This document shows, one piece after another, positions 17,377-27,377 of a stretch of 64,000 bases of DNA; the first letter of the stretch is position 1, and every line of letters starts with the position of its first letter. Origin of the DNA: an uncultured Paracoccus sp. (GTDB taxonomy: Bacteria > Pseudomonadota > Alphaproteobacteria > Rhodobacterales > Rhodobacteraceae); the NCBI RefSeq assembly GCF_947487305.1, contig NZ_CANKWH010000005.1:186001-250000 (forward strand). The letters are read 5' to 3'. Made by a program: the position numbers and the translations under genes. The notes beneath the pieces were generated by a model that was not told the DNA's origin, made no database searches, and saw only the letters and a list, made by a program, of their open reading frames with translations.

Positions 17377-17408
17377 CTGAAATATGAGCGCGGACCCGGC
17401 TTCGCAAG
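17377..17408 (-). promoter_or_regulatory. Candidate RpoH (heat-shock sigma) promoter of hslV
   Basis: Read on the minus strand: CTTG (17408-17405), 18 bases, CATATTTCAG (17386-17377). The alphaproteobacterial RpoH consensus is roughly CTTG-N17/18-CYTATNTNNG, so only one defined -10 position differs. It would start transcription about 20 bases before the hslV ATG, leaving room for the GGAGG. Confidence 0.6.
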
Positions 17409-17482
17409 CCGCGCGGCTGGTCGGCACGCGGAAAGCATGGCATTGAGGGGGCCGACCCGGCCATTCAAAGCCATGCGAAGCC

Positions 17483-18397
17483 ATGCCCGAACCGTTTGAC
17501 CTGCGCCTCTACCTGCACCAGCCGATGCTGGGCAATGCGCGTCGCGGCAAGGTGAATTTCCTGCAGCGCCTGACCCGGTTGCTGGAAGGGCAGGGCTGGA
17601 GGGTGCAGATCCTGCCCACGGGCGAGGCTGCGCGCGAGGCGGCGCCGGATCAGCCCGGCTATGCGCTGTTCCATATGGAAAAGCCGACCCATGACCGCGC
17701 GCTGACCTTCCGCCGCAGCTATCACTATCCCTTCTGGCGCATCGAGCAGGTGGCCGAGCGCTGGCGCTGGCCGGTGGCCGAGGCCCGCTTCGATCCCGAG
17801 ACCATCGATCCCGACGCCGCCCGTGCCTTTCACACCCGCCTTGCCGCCCGTGTCCTGCCGGGGCCCCCGCCCCGGCGCGGCGATCATGTTCTGATCCCGC
17901 TGCAGGGGCGCATCGCCGAGGCGCGATCGTTCCAGACCATGTCACCGCTCGACATGGTGGCGCGCGTGGCCGAGACGGGCCGGCCCGCAATCGCCACTCT
18001 GCATCCGAAGGAAACCTACATGCCCGAGGATCGCGCCGCACTGGATGCTCTCGCCCGTCGCCACCCGAACCTGACCATCGGCGGCAACACCGCGTCGCTC
18101 TTGCGCGACTGCGCCTTTGTCGCCACCCAGAACAGCGCCGTGGCCTTTGACGGCTATATCCTCAGCAAGCCTGCGGTCCTCTTCGGGCAGGTCGATTTCC
18201 ACCATATCGGCCTGAACGTCGCTGATCTGGGCACCGGTTCCGCGCTGGCGGCTGCGGCGGATCATCGCCCGGATGTGGCGCGCTATCTCTTCTGGTTCCT
18301 GCGAGTGAATGCCATCAATATGTCTGCCCCCGATGCCGACCAGCAGATCGCCGCGGCCCTGCGCCGGGGCGGCTGGCCGGTTCATATGCCGGCCTAG
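17483..18397 (+). CDS. Capsule-synthesis (KpsS/KpsC-type) glycosyltransferase-like protein
   Basis: 304 residues, no signal peptide. The C-terminal half follows the nucleotide-sugar-binding half of KpsS/KpsC-type Kdo transferases: a His-Pro (ATLHPKETY), then [19 protein letters not shown], then [24 protein letters not shown]. The N-terminal part ([13 protein letters not shown]) is not recognised. It may act on a surface sugar, but no other capsule genes are nearby, so function is inferred only from this pattern. Divergent from hslV, and followed by a PhoD-like gene 81 bases downstream. Confidence 0.55.
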   Translation: MPEPFDLRLYLHQPMLGNARRGKVNFLQRLTRLLEGQGWRVQILPTGEAAREAAPDQPGYALFHMEKPTHDRALTFRRSYHYPFWRIEQVAERWRWPVAEARFDPETIDPDAARAFHTRLAARVLPGPPPRRGDHVLIPLQGRIAEARSFQTMSPLDMVARVAETGRPAIATLHPKETYMPEDRAALDALARRHPNLTIGGNTASLLRDCAFVATQNSAVAFDGYILSKPAVLFGQVDFHHIGLNVADLGTGSALAAAADHRPDVARYLFWFLRVNAINMSAPDADQQIAAALRRGGWPVHMPA

Positions 18398-18478
18398 GCG
18401 GATTTCTTCACAGCGGCTTGAACTGCCCTTCGCATTCGGCGTTATCCCCCTTACCTGCTGCCCTGAACAGATGACAGG

Positions 18479-19915
18479 ATGATCCCCTTGCCGACCGAGA
18501 CCCAAGCCACGGCCATCGGCCCGATCCTCTTTTTCCGCCGGCACGACGCGGATCGCGTGCATCTGGCCGCGCTGGTCGGCCGCCCCGACGCGGCTGGCGC
18601 GCCCGGACCGCTGCTGGCGGGGGGTGCCGAGATCGGCCCGAGGGAGTTGGGGCAGGTCGCCGGGCTGACCCTCTGGCGCTTCGATTTCGCGCTGTCGCCC
18701 GAGGATCGCGGCTATCACTTCGAGGGGCAGGATTACCCGGTCGTCACCGATCTGACCGGCGACATGCGCATCGCCTTCGTCTCGTGCAATGGCGAGGAAA
18801 ACGGCGATCTCGACCGCGACGCGCCCGAGCGCAACGCCATGTGGGACCGGTTGGCAGCCGAGCATGCGGAAAACCCCTTCGCGCTGATGCTACAGGGGGG
18901 CGACCAGATCTATGCCGATGAGGTGACTCAGGACCATGTGCTGACCGAGGATTGGCCGGACTATGCCCCCGACAACCCGACCCCGGCGCAACTCGAGGAC
19001 CTTCGCGCCCATCTGCGCCAGCGCTTTGCCGAGCGTTACCTGATGGTTCTGGGGGCCGAGGCCTACGCCCGGATTGCCGCACAGGTGCCAAGCCTGTCGG
19101 TCTGGGACGATCACGACATCTGTGACGGTTGGGGCTCACTGGCCGATGACCTGGCGAATTCGGCCGTCGGGCAGACGCTCTTCGATGTGGCGCGCGAGAT
19201 GTATCTGTTGTTCCAGCATGCCGCGACCGAGGCCGATATCCCTGACCTCTTCATGGATCCGCATGGCACCAGCCTCGGCTGGGTGCGGCACCTGCCCGAC
19301 CTGACGCTGATAGGTCCTGACCTCAGATCCGAACGCACGCGGCGGCGGATCATGGGGCCGGCGGGATGGGAGGCCTTCGACGCGCTGGAGCCGCGCGAGG
19401 GCCAGACCATCATGGTCTCCAGCGTGCCGCTGCTGGGGCCGCGCCTGTCGCTGATCGAGCGGCTGCTGCAGGTGATCCCGAAAATGCAGCATTACGAGGA
19501 TGACCTGCGCGACCAGTGGCAAAGCCGCGCCCACCGGGCCGAGTGGCGGCGGATGCTGCGCGCGGTCCTGCGCCTGCGCGAGGCCGGGCCGCTGACGGTG
19601 GTTTCGGGCGAGATCCACGTGGCCACCCGCGCCGAGATGCTGCCCCGCGAAAGCCTGATCCACCAGCTGGTCGCCTCGGGCATCTCGCATCGGGCGCCGC
19701 CCAAGGCCTATGGCCGGGCGCTGGGGATGCTGGCCTACCTGGGCGAGGCACCGCTGAAGGAGCACCCGATCCGCAACCTGTTCCTGCCGGGCCAGAAGCA
19801 GCGCTATATCTCGCAGCGGAATTACCTGACGCTGGACCGCAAGTCCGGGCGATGGCAGGCGGTGTGGAACCTTGAGGAGAGCGGCAGGACGCCGCCGCTG
19901 GCGCTGTCGGAGTAA
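18479..19915 (+). CDS. PhoD-like metallophosphatase
   Basis: 478 residues. Metallophosphoesterase blocks of the PhoD-like family are present in order: IAFVSCNG (about 97-104), MLQGGDQIYAD (139-149), VWDDHDICDGWGS (210-222) and VVSGEIHVATRAEM (about 378-391). No signal peptide or Tat motif is visible, so unlike secreted alkaline phosphatase D it is probably cytoplasmic. The substrate is unknown. A clear terminator hairpin follows. Confidence 0.82.
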   Translation: MIPLPTETQATAIGPILFFRRHDADRVHLAALVGRPDAAGAPGPLLAGGAEIGPRELGQVAGLTLWRFDFALSPEDRGYHFEGQDYPVVTDLTGDMRIAFVSCNGEENGDLDRDAPERNAMWDRLAAEHAENPFALMLQGGDQIYADEVTQDHVLTEDWPDYAPDNPTPAQLEDLRAHLRQRFAERYLMVLGAEAYARIAAQVPSLSVWDDHDICDGWGSLADDLANSAVGQTLFDVAREMYLLFQHAATEADIPDLFMDPHGTSLGWVRHLPDLTLIGPDLRSERTRRRIMGPAGWEAFDALEPREGQTIMVSSVPLLGPRLSLIERLLQVIPKMQHYEDDLRDQWQSRAHRAEWRRMLRAVLRLREAGPLTVVSGEIHVATRAEMLPRESLIHQLVASGISHRAPPKAYGRALGMLAYLGEAPLKEHPIRNLFLPGQKQRYISQRNYLTLDRKSGRWQAVWNLEESGRTPPLALSE

Positions 19916-19921
19916 ACAGCA

Positions 19922-19953
19922 AAACGCCGCCGGAGTTTCTTCCGACGGCGTTT
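19922..19953. terminator. Bidirectional terminator between the PhoD-like gene and trxA
   Basis: AAACGCCG...CGGCGTTT with an inner CGGA/TCCG pair and loop GTTTCT forms a 12-bp stem with one mismatch. It starts 7 bases after the PhoD-like stop and ends 22 bases from the trxA stop. The A/T ends give a short U run on both strands. Confidence 0.75.
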
Positions 19954-19974
19954 CGATGACGACCGGTCAAAGGG

Positions 19975-20295
19975 TCAGATCGACTCTTCGATCCAGTTCT
20001 TCAGCGCGGCCTTGGGCGCGGCGCCCATGCGGTTCGAGATGACTTCGCCATCCTTGAACATGAACAGCGCCGGAATCCCGCGCACGCCCAGACCGGCGGC
20101 GGTGTCGGGGTTTTCGTCCACGTTCACCTTCACGATCTTGATCTTGCCGGCATATTCTTCCGACAGCTCTTCCAGCGACGGGCCGATCTGCTTGCAGGGG
20201 CCGCACCATTCGGCCCAGAAATCCACCAGGACCGGAGTATCGGCCTTGCGGACCTCGGCGTCGAACTGGGCGTCGGTGACGGGGCTGGTTGCCAT
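19975..20295 (-). CDS. trxA: Thioredoxin
   Basis: 106 residues, the usual length of thioredoxin 1. Active site WCGPC at residues 30-34, the buried Asp in VLVDFWAEW, cis-proline in RGIPALFMF, and the C-terminal helix ALKNWI. Cytosolic disulfide reductase. AAGGAG precedes the ATG. It follows addA by 60 bases on the same strand; this gap may hold its own promoter, so cotranscription with addBA is possible but not certain. Confidence 0.96.
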   Translation of the reverse strand: MATSPVTDAQFDAEVRKADTPVLVDFWAEWCGPCKQIGPSLEELSEEYAGKIKIVKVNVDENPDTAAGLGVRGIPALFMFKDGEVISNRMGAAPKAALKNWIEESI

Positions 20296-20355
20296 GTTCT
20301 TGCTCCTTGAGCTTTGGGTGCCGGCAGGACCGGCGAAAGGGGTCTGTCTTGACAG

Positions 20356-23300
20356 CTAGGGTCGCGGCGGCACCGGGTCAAGGGCCGTGCTGGCCTGATC
20401 CAGCACCGCATCCGGCAGGGGCATCAGGCTGCGCGTGGCCGTCCACAGCACCGCCGCCTTGACCCGGTGGCCGGGATAGATCAGCCGCAGCGCCGCACGA
20501 TAGGCCGCCATCTGCCGCAGGATCCCGAGCGGGGTCAGGGCTGGATCGGCGGGCACTTCGACATTCGATTTGTAATCAACCGCCAGCACCCGGTCCGGCC
20601 CGACGATCAGCCGGTCGATGCTGCCGTGAAGCGTGCCGATGCCCGGCAAGGGCGCGGTCAGACCGACCTCGGTCAGCACGGTCTCTCCCGGCCCCGGGGT
20701 CATGACCGCCGCCAGATCGGGCGCGCCGATGACCGCCTCGGCCTCGGCCAGCAACCCGGCCATTTCGTCGGCATCGGGCAAACCACCCTCGGCCCCGGCC
20801 AGTGCGGCGCGGGCGATGGCGGGCCAGTCTTCCGTGATCGAACCCGGCAGATGCTCCAGCAGCAAATGCAGCCTTGTGCCGCGCAGCATCGCGGCGTCGC
20901 GGTCGGCTTCCTCGCCGCTGCCGCCTGCGCCGCCCCCGCTGCCAATGGCCTTGGCCCCGCCAAGCGCCGTCGCGGCGACGGGTTGCGGCAGGCGCGTCGG
21001 GTTGGGCGGTCTTGTCCTGCTCCAGTCGGGTAGGGCGATGGCCGTTACCTCGGTGGTTTTGTCCGCCTCGGCCTCGACCGGCCAGTCGCCGAAACTCAGC
21101 CGCCGCGCCGTGCCGACCCCCTCGATCTCGATCGCGCTCTGCTCCAGCCCGGCGCGTTCGGCCCCGTCCGAGACCATGGCGTGCCAGCTGTCCAACCCCG
21201 CGCCGGTGTCACCCGCCGCAGCGACGATCAGCCAGCTTTCCGCCCGGGTCAGCCCGACATAGAGCAGCCGCCGCCGTTCCTCCTCGGCCCGCGCGGTCTG
21301 GGCGGCTACGGCATCCTCGACCGGCGCGCTGCGGCTCCCCTTGCTGCCGCGCCAGACGGTCGGGCCATCGGGCAGGGCGATGGTATAGCGATCGCCCGGC
21401 GGGCGGCGCTTGGCGGTATCGGGCAGGATCACCAGCGGGCTTTCCAGACCCTTGGCACCATGCACCGTCATGACCCGGATCAGGCCGCCCTCGCCGCTGC
21501 CGGCCTGCCGGCGCACCTCGACATCATCGCCCGTGAGCCAGACCAGAAAGCCGGTCAGCGTCGGCGTCTCTACGGTTTCATAGGCCAGCGCCTGCGACAG
21601 CAGCTCGGCAATGCCGTCCTCGGCCTCCTGCCCCAGCCTCGCCAGCAGCCGCGCCCGCCCGCCATGACGGATCAACAGGCGCGAGATCAGGTCATAGGGG
21701 CGCAAATAGCCGACTTTATCCATGAGATCGGTCAGAAGAGCATGAGCCTCGGCGTGATCCGATTCGCGCAGCCGTTCCCACAGGAATTCCCGCTTTCGAC
21801 CCGCCGCCAGCCGGTAAAGTGCATCCTCGCTGAGGCCGAACAGCGGCGAGCGTAGGGCGGCGGCCAGCGACAGGTCGTCCTCGGGTGTATCCAGCACCGA
21901 CAGCACGGCGCGGATGTCGCGCACCGCCAGTTCGGCGGCCAGTTTCAGCCGATCGGCCCCGGCGATGGGCAGGCTTGCGGCCTTGCAGGCCCGGATGATC
22001 TCGTCGAACAGGCCCTTGCCCTTGCGGCCCTGCACGAGGATCAGCACATCGCCGTAATCCAGCGGCCGGATGCGGCGCTGGCGAATATCGTGGAAGGGCG
22101 TGCCATGAATGGCCCTGATCTGGGCGGCGATGGCCTTGGCCAGCAATGTCTCGGCCGAGGGCGGCACTGGAGCGTCACCCGGCTGCCACCAGTCGGGCGG
22201 GTCCTCGGCCTCGGGTTCCACGACCGGCGGCCAAAGATCGACCCGACCGGGCAGACCCTCGTGAAAGGCGATGTGGCGCGCGCCCTCGCCCAGACCCTGG
22301 GCCGCCTCGCCCTCGAAGACCGCATCGACCAGCCGCAGGATCGCCGGCGACGAGCGGAAGGAATGCAAAAGCTCCCGCCGCTGCATCGGCGCCTCGACGG
22401 CGGCGAAGGCGTCGGCAAAGCGGTCGCGGCGGTCCTCAAACACCGCCACATCGGCGCCCTGGAAGGAATAGATCGACTGTTTCGGATCGCCCACCACGAA
22501 CAGCGTCCGTTCGCGCGGCACCGCCCCGGCGCCGCTGGTGAATTCATCGGTCAGCCGCGCGATCACCCGCCATTGCTCGGGGCTGGTATCCTGCGCCTCG
22601 TCCACAAGGATATGGTCGATCCCGCCATCCAGCCGCCATAGCACCCATTGCGCCATGCTGGATTCCGACAGCAGCCCCGCCGCACGGCTGATCAGATCCT
22701 CGAAATCCAGCCAGCCATGGGCCAGCTTGCGGGCGTCATAGCGACGGGCGAACTCATGGGCAAAGCGGTGCAGCGCCAGCGTGCGCCGGGCCGAGGCAAG
22801 GGCGATCATCTGCCCCCGCGCATCCTGCACCCGCTCCATCAGCTCCTCGAGATCGGGCATCAGCCCGGCCGCCGCCCCGCGCTGCAGGCCCACGGCGGGG
22901 AACTTGCCCAGCTTCGCCGTCCCGGCATTCTCGCCCGACTTGTACAGCATCACATCGCAAAGCGTCGCCAGCGCCGCCATGTCCGGCTGGTCCCAGTCAT
23001 GGCCGGCCAGCCGCTCGGCAATGCCGGCATCGGTCTTGTTGCTGCCCCGCATCAGCGGGATCAGCGCGCCGATGAGGTCCCGCTCGTCGCCGCTGAAGAC
23101 TGCGGCCATGAGGCTCTCTTCATCTGCCCCTGCCGCCAGCCCCAGCGCCACCCAGAGCGCCGCCTGATCCGGCGGGGCCTCCGCCGCGCCCGGCGGTAGC
23201 GCCCTGACAAAACCGTCGAGATCATGCCCGCCATGCAAAGCGGTCAGGTCGGCGATGGCCGGGTGCATCTCCTCGGCCATTTCCTCGACGATCTCGGCCC

Positions 23301-23751
23301 TCAGAACCCTTGCGCTGCGGTCATCCAGTTCCGCAAAGCCAAGCGGCACCCCGGCCTCCAGCGGGAAGCGGCGCAGCAGCGCGGCGCAGAAGCTGTGGAT
23401 GGTCTGCACCTTCAGCCCGCCCGGCGTCTCGATGGCCAGCGCGAACAGCCGCCGCGCCTCGGTCAGATCGGCGCTGCCTGCCTCGCCCAGATCGGCCAGC
23501 GCGCGGCGCAAGTCGGGCTCGGGCAGCATCGCCCATTCCCCCAGACGGCGCAGCAGCCGGTTCTGCATCTCGGTCGCGGCGGCCTTGGTATAGGTCAGGC
23601 ACAGGATGCGCTCGGGCCTTGTGCCGCGCAGCAGCAGCCGCGCCACCCGGTCGGTCAGCACCCGCGTCTTGCCCGAGCCGGCATTGGCTGTCAGCCAGGT
23701 CGAGGCGGCGGGATCGGCAGAGCCGACCTGGTTGCGGGTCGCCTCATCCAT
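20356..23751 (-). CDS. addA: AddA, helicase-nuclease subunit of the AddAB recombination complex
   Basis: 1131 residues from the ATG at 23751, which overlaps the addB stop by 8 bases; a longer upstream extension would lie inside addB and is rejected. UvrD-type helicase: Walker A TANAGSGKTRV (about 20-30), ILCLTYTKAAATEMQ, DEAQDTSPEQW (Walker B), VGDPKQSIYSFQGAD, and late helicase motifs VHGAKGLESPLV and LLYVGLTRAE. A C-terminal RecB-type nuclease carries LAVDYKSN. AddAB resects double-strand breaks for RecA loading, replacing RecBCD. Confidence 0.95.
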   Translation of the reverse strand: MDEATRNQVGSADPAASTWLTANAGSGKTRVLTDRVARLLLRGTRPERILCLTYTKAAATEMQNRLLRRLGEWAMLPEPDLRRALADLGEAGSADLTEARRLFALAIETPGGLKVQTIHSFCAALLRRFPLEAGVPLGFAELDDRSARVLRAEIVEEMAEEMHPAIADLTALHGGHDLDGFVRALPPGAAEAPPDQAALWVALGLAAGADEESLMAAVFSGDERDLIGALIPLMRGSNKTDAGIAERLAGHDWDQPDMAALATLCDVMLYKSGENAGTAKLGKFPAVGLQRGAAAGLMPDLEELMERVQDARGQMIALASARRTLALHRFAHEFARRYDARKLAHGWLDFEDLISRAAGLLSESSMAQWVLWRLDGGIDHILVDEAQDTSPEQWRVIARLTDEFTSGAGAVPRERTLFVVGDPKQSIYSFQGADVAVFEDRRDRFADAFAAVEAPMQRRELLHSFRSSPAILRLVDAVFEGEAAQGLGEGARHIAFHEGLPGRVDLWPPVVEPEAEDPPDWWQPGDAPVPPSAETLLAKAIAAQIRAIHGTPFHDIRQRRIRPLDYGDVLILVQGRKGKGLFDEIIRACKAASLPIAGADRLKLAAELAVRDIRAVLSVLDTPEDDLSLAAALRSPLFGLSEDALYRLAAGRKREFLWERLRESDHAEAHALLTDLMDKVGYLRPYDLISRLLIRHGGRARLLARLGQEAEDGIAELLSQALAYETVETPTLTGFLVWLTGDDVEVRRQAGSGEGGLIRVMTVHGAKGLESPLVILPDTAKRRPPGDRYTIALPDGPTVWRGSKGSRSAPVEDAVAAQTARAEEERRRLLYVGLTRAESWLIVAAAGDTGAGLDSWHAMVSDGAERAGLEQSAIEIEGVGTARRLSFGDWPVEAEADKTTEVTAIALPDWSRTRPPNPTRLPQPVAATALGGAKAIGSGGGAGGSGEEADRDAAMLRGTRLHLLLEHLPGSITEDWPAIARAALAGAEGGLPDADEMAGLLAEAEAVIGAPDLAAVMTPGPGETVLTEVGLTAPLPGIGTLHGSIDRLIVGPDRVLAVDYKSNVEVPADPALTPLGILRQMAAYRAALRLIYPGHRVKAAVLWTATRSLMPLPDAVLDQASTALDPVPPRP

Positions 23752-26695
23752 CCTCGCCCACCTTCTCCGGGCGGGCGGCGTCCGACAGATCCCATTCCCC
23801 CAGCCGCGCCAGATGGTCGTAATCGCCGCCAAAGCGGCCCGGATCGCCGGCGCGCTGCGCCGCAAATCCGACCTCGCCCGACAGGTAAGCGCGGATCAGG
23901 GCGACGAAATGATCCCAGAATTCGCCTTTCAGGTCATCGGGCAGGCTGCGGGCATGCGTCTTACCGTCGCCGCCCAGCTGGATATAGCTGATCCCCGCCA
24001 CCTCGACCGGGCCGATCTGGTCAAAGCTGCCATCGGTGGCCATGACGGCTTCCAGCAGCAGTTGTTTATCGCTGGCGAGGATATCCTTCTGGGATGGGGG
24101 TGCGCCGGACTTGTAGTCATAGACCATCGCCCGCCCGTCCAGCAGCAGGTCGATCCGGTCGGGCTTGGCGGTCAGCTTCAACCCGGTATCGGCCACCGCC
24201 ATCTCGCGCTTGCGTTCGATGACCTTCGGCTCGCCCTGCGCCAGCCGCGCCAGTTCATCAGTGACCAGCTGATCGGCAATGCCGGTGATCCGCGCCAGCC
24301 AGAAGGCCCGGGCCGAGGGCCAGGGCACCTCAGCCTCCAGCACCGTGGCGGCGATCTCCAGCAGCCGCGCGCGCAGTTCCTCGGGCGCCGTGTCGGCGGT
24401 CGGGCGGCTTTCCAGAAGCTTCTGGACGATGCTGTGCAAGACGGTGCCGCGCAGCAGGGCATCCGGTTCGGGGCGCAGCGGATCGAGCGATGCGAGGCCC
24501 AGCACCCGCTTGGCATAGATGGCATAGGGATCGCGGATCAGGCGCGAGACATCGGTGGCCGACAGTTCGCTCAGCGCCGGGGCCGGCGGGATCGGCGCGG
24601 GGCGCGGGGCCGGGGCCTCGCGGGTCTCGGGCCGGGCCAGTGCGGTGGTCAGGTCCAGCCAGTGCTGGCCGCGTTGCCGCATGGCCCGCAGCGCGTCCTT
24701 GCCGCCCTGATCCGGCAATCCGTCCAGCAGGTTCGTCAGCCGGTTCAGCCAGCGCGAAGGGATGGTTTCCGCCGTGTCATCCCGCCGGGCGCGGGTCAGG
24801 ATGACGCTTTCAGCCCCCATGCCCTGCTGGAAGTCATGGGCGGCAAGGCCGATGCGGCGCTCTGGCAGGGTCAGGCCGGCATCCAGCCGCATCTGCCGCG
24901 ACAGCCACGGGTCGGGCGACAGCGATTGCGGCCAGCCGCCCTCGTTCAGCCCGGCCAGGATCACCGCGCCATGGGCATGGGTCCGCGCCTCGCGCGGGCC
25001 GCGAAAGCGCACCATCGGGTGATAGATCAGATCGACCCGGACCGCCTGCGCATGCATCTCGGTGAACAGCAGATCGGCGAAATCGCCCGGCCGCATCGGC
25101 GGGCCGGCGGCGGCATGGTCCTGCAGATGCAGCATCAGCGCGCGGGCCTTGCCGCCGGAATCCTTGGCCCAGAGCACCGAGGTTTCCGCATCGCCCCCCG
25201 GACCGGCGGCCAGCGCCCGGGCCAGATCCAGATGGTCGCGGACCCGGTCGGCCAAGGGTCGCGGCGCGCGATCACGGGCCAGCGGCTCGATCCGGTCCAG
25301 CATCCCCGCCAGCCAGTCAGCCCAGTGCTTGCGCATCTCGTCGCCCTTGGCGCCCCAGTTGCGCAGCGCCTCGCCACCCGGGAAGACCGGCCCCTCGCGG
25401 CGCAGCTTCAGTTCCAGATCGCGGGTCAGGCGCAGCTGGTCATTGCGGCCAAGGGTTTCCGATCCGGTCCCCGTGACCGGATGTTTCAGCAGCGCCAGCA
25501 GCGCGTCGATGGTCAAGGGCTGGCCGAACAGCTGCGCCACCTGCCGCAGGAACAGGCCGGAAGCCGTCAGGCTCAGCGGCTGGCCGGCGCTGTTGTCGGG
25601 CACGATCTGCCAGCGGTCCAGCGCCGCCGCCACACGGCGCACCAGCCCGCCATCGGCCGAGATCAGCGTCATCGGCTGATCGTCCTCGACCGCCTTGCGC
25701 AGGATCAGGGCAATGGCCTCGGCCTCCTGCCCCGGCGTCTCGGCCTCGATCAGTGTCAGATCAGCGGTTGCCGGGGTCAGATCGCCAAGCGCCGGGCCAT
25801 CGGCGATCCACTGGTCGGTGACCGGCGCCGGGCGCAGGGCGAGCGACAGAAGCGCATTTCGCGCGGGCGATGGGGCGCGGCTGTCGGTCCAGCGTTGCGG
25901 ATAGCCCGCCGCCCGGATCAGCGGCGCGAAGCGCGCTTGCGGGTGATCCTCGGCATGGGCATCAAGCCCGTCCCAGATCGCCTGCGGCTGGTCGAAATCG
26001 AAGCCCGGCAGCACCACCGCCCCGTTGGGCAGCGCCGCCACCGCCTGCATGAAGAGCCGCGTCGCCCCGTGCGAGCCGGTCGAGCCCGCGACGATCACCG
26101 GCCCGTCCGGCAGGTCCAGCCCCTCGGCCCAGTGCCGCACGAAGCCCTCGGCGGCGAGGCGCTGGCGGGCGGGCCGGTCCTGCGGCGGCTCGGCCAGATA
26201 GAAATTCGCCGCGATCTGCAGGAAATCCAGCGCATTCTGCCAGTGCTTCGCGTGTTCGCCCGCATCGATCAGGCTCAGCGCATCGGGGCTGCAGCCCTCG
26301 GTCTGCATCTCGGTCATCAGTTCCGACAGCGATTGCGCCAGATCGGGGATGGAATGACCTGCCCCCAGATCGGGCAGCTGGTCCAAGAGATGCGCCACCA
26401 GCCGCCCCAGCTGCAGCCGCCGCGCCAGCGGTGCCGCCAGCGGCCCATGGCTGTTCGCCGGACCCGCGCCCAGATCGGTGACGATGCGCAGGCGCGGCAA
26501 CAGCAACGGGCCGCGCGCGTCGAAGGCCTCGGTCAGCGCGGTCAGGGTGCGGCCGGAATTGGCATAGATGGTGGCGCGGGCCATGGCCTCGGGCGGCTGG
26601 CCCGCCATCCGCTGCAGGAAGCCCGCGACGAATTCGCGGGCGAAATCGACGCCCGGCGGCAGGGCGTAGAGGCCGGGCGGAAACTCACCCGCCAT
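23744..26695 (-). CDS. addB: AddB, nuclease subunit of AddAB (alphaproteobacterial type)
   Basis: 983 residues; overlaps the murU stop by 11 bases and the addA start by 8. The C-terminal PD-(D/E)XK nuclease shows RGTVLHSIVQ, KPDRIDLLLDG and MVYDYKSG. The N-terminal half is a degenerate helicase with no clear Walker A. Only one cysteine was seen (EGCSPDAL), so the four-cysteine iron-sulfur cluster of Bacillus AddB is missing, as expected for the alphaproteobacterial type. Confidence 0.93.
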   Translation of the reverse strand: MAGEFPPGLYALPPGVDFAREFVAGFLQRMAGQPPEAMARATIYANSGRTLTALTEAFDARGPLLLPRLRIVTDLGAGPANSHGPLAAPLARRLQLGRLVAHLLDQLPDLGAGHSIPDLAQSLSELMTEMQTEGCSPDALSLIDAGEHAKHWQNALDFLQIAANFYLAEPPQDRPARQRLAAEGFVRHWAEGLDLPDGPVIVAGSTGSHGATRLFMQAVAALPNGAVVLPGFDFDQPQAIWDGLDAHAEDHPQARFAPLIRAAGYPQRWTDSRAPSPARNALLSLALRPAPVTDQWIADGPALGDLTPATADLTLIEAETPGQEAEAIALILRKAVEDDQPMTLISADGGLVRRVAAALDRWQIVPDNSAGQPLSLTASGLFLRQVAQLFGQPLTIDALLALLKHPVTGTGSETLGRNDQLRLTRDLELKLRREGPVFPGGEALRNWGAKGDEMRKHWADWLAGMLDRIEPLARDRAPRPLADRVRDHLDLARALAAGPGGDAETSVLWAKDSGGKARALMLHLQDHAAAGPPMRPGDFADLLFTEMHAQAVRVDLIYHPMVRFRGPREARTHAHGAVILAGLNEGGWPQSLSPDPWLSRQMRLDAGLTLPERRIGLAAHDFQQGMGAESVILTRARRDDTAETIPSRWLNRLTNLLDGLPDQGGKDALRAMRQRGQHWLDLTTALARPETREAPAPRPAPIPPAPALSELSATDVSRLIRDPYAIYAKRVLGLASLDPLRPEPDALLRGTVLHSIVQKLLESRPTADTAPEELRARLLEIAATVLEAEVPWPSARAFWLARITGIADQLVTDELARLAQGEPKVIERKREMAVADTGLKLTAKPDRIDLLLDGRAMVYDYKSGAPPSQKDILASDKQLLLEAVMATDGSFDQIGPVEVAGISYIQLGGDGKTHARSLPDDLKGEFWDHFVALIRAYLSGEVGFAAQRAGDPGRFGGDYDHLARLGEWDLSDAARPEKVGEDG

Positions 26696-27377
26696 TCAGC
26701 ATTGCCTCGGCCAGGGGAATGGTCTCGGGCCGGCCCAGATCGCACCAGCTGCCGGGATGGATCAGCCCGAAAGCGCGGCCCTCGGGGATCAGCCGGTCCC
26801 AGAGCAGGTTCAGCGAAAACACCGTGTCGGGCAGCTCGGCCAGCCGGTCGGGGTTCAGCATCTGTACCCCGCCATAGACCAGATCGCCCTTGCGGCTGAT
26901 CCGGCCAGCCCCATCGATGCCGAAATCGCCCGCGCCCACCCGGCCACGGGTCTGCGCCAAGGGCACCAGCATCAGCAGCGCGTCCATCCGCGCGGGATCC
27001 CAGGCCGCGCGCAGGGCGGCCACCGGGTTCGGCCCCGTCCAGATGACATCGGGGTTCAGCGTCAGAACCGGCCCCTGCCCCAGCATCGGCAGCGCCTTTT
27101 TCAGCCCGCCGCCGGTTTCGAGGATCAGATCCGCCTCGTCGCTGATCGCCACATCCTGCCCGGCGAGATGATCGGCGATCATCTGGCCGAGGTAATGGGT
27201 GTTCACCACCACTGGCCCCGCCCCTCCAGCACGCGCGAGATCCAGCGCCCGGTCCAAGAGCGTCTGGCCGCCGACCTCGATCAGCGGTTTCGGGCGGCTG
27301 TCGGTCAGCGGGCGCATCCGTGTGCCCAGACCCGCCGCGAACAGCATCAGGGGCGTCAGCGGGCGGTCGTCTGGCAT
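26685..27377 (-). CDS. murU: MurU-type sugar-1-phosphate nucleotidyltransferase
   Basis: 230 residues with the nucleotidyltransferase signature MLFAAGLGTRMRPLTDSRPKPLI (residues 11-33), the metal-binding Asp in LTLNPDVIW, ETGGGLKKAL, and GSWCDLGRPETI at the end. Homologous to MurU, which makes UDP-MurNAc from MurNAc-1-phosphate and UTP in peptidoglycan recycling. The upstream gene encodes the AmgK-type kinase that would supply the sugar phosphate, and the two overlap by 22 bases, which supports the assignment. Confidence 0.85.
   Translation of the reverse strand: MPDDRPLTPLMLFAAGLGTRMRPLTDSRPKPLIEVGGQTLLDRALDLARAGGAGPVVVNTHYLGQMIADHLAGQDVAISDEADLILETGGGLKKALPMLGQGPVLTLNPDVIWTGPNPVAALRAAWDPARMDALLMLVPLAQTRGRVGAGDFGIDGAGRISRKGDLVYGGVQMLNPDRLAELPDTVFSLNLLWDRLIPEGRAFGLIHPGSWCDLGRPETIPLAEAMLNGG

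Noticed and set aside
23606..26899. Plus-strand open frame of over 1000 codons across addB
   Set aside because: It is the shadow of addB; the translation is low-complexity Arg/Gln/Pro/Gly with no motif, while addB has nuclease motifs and correct overlaps.
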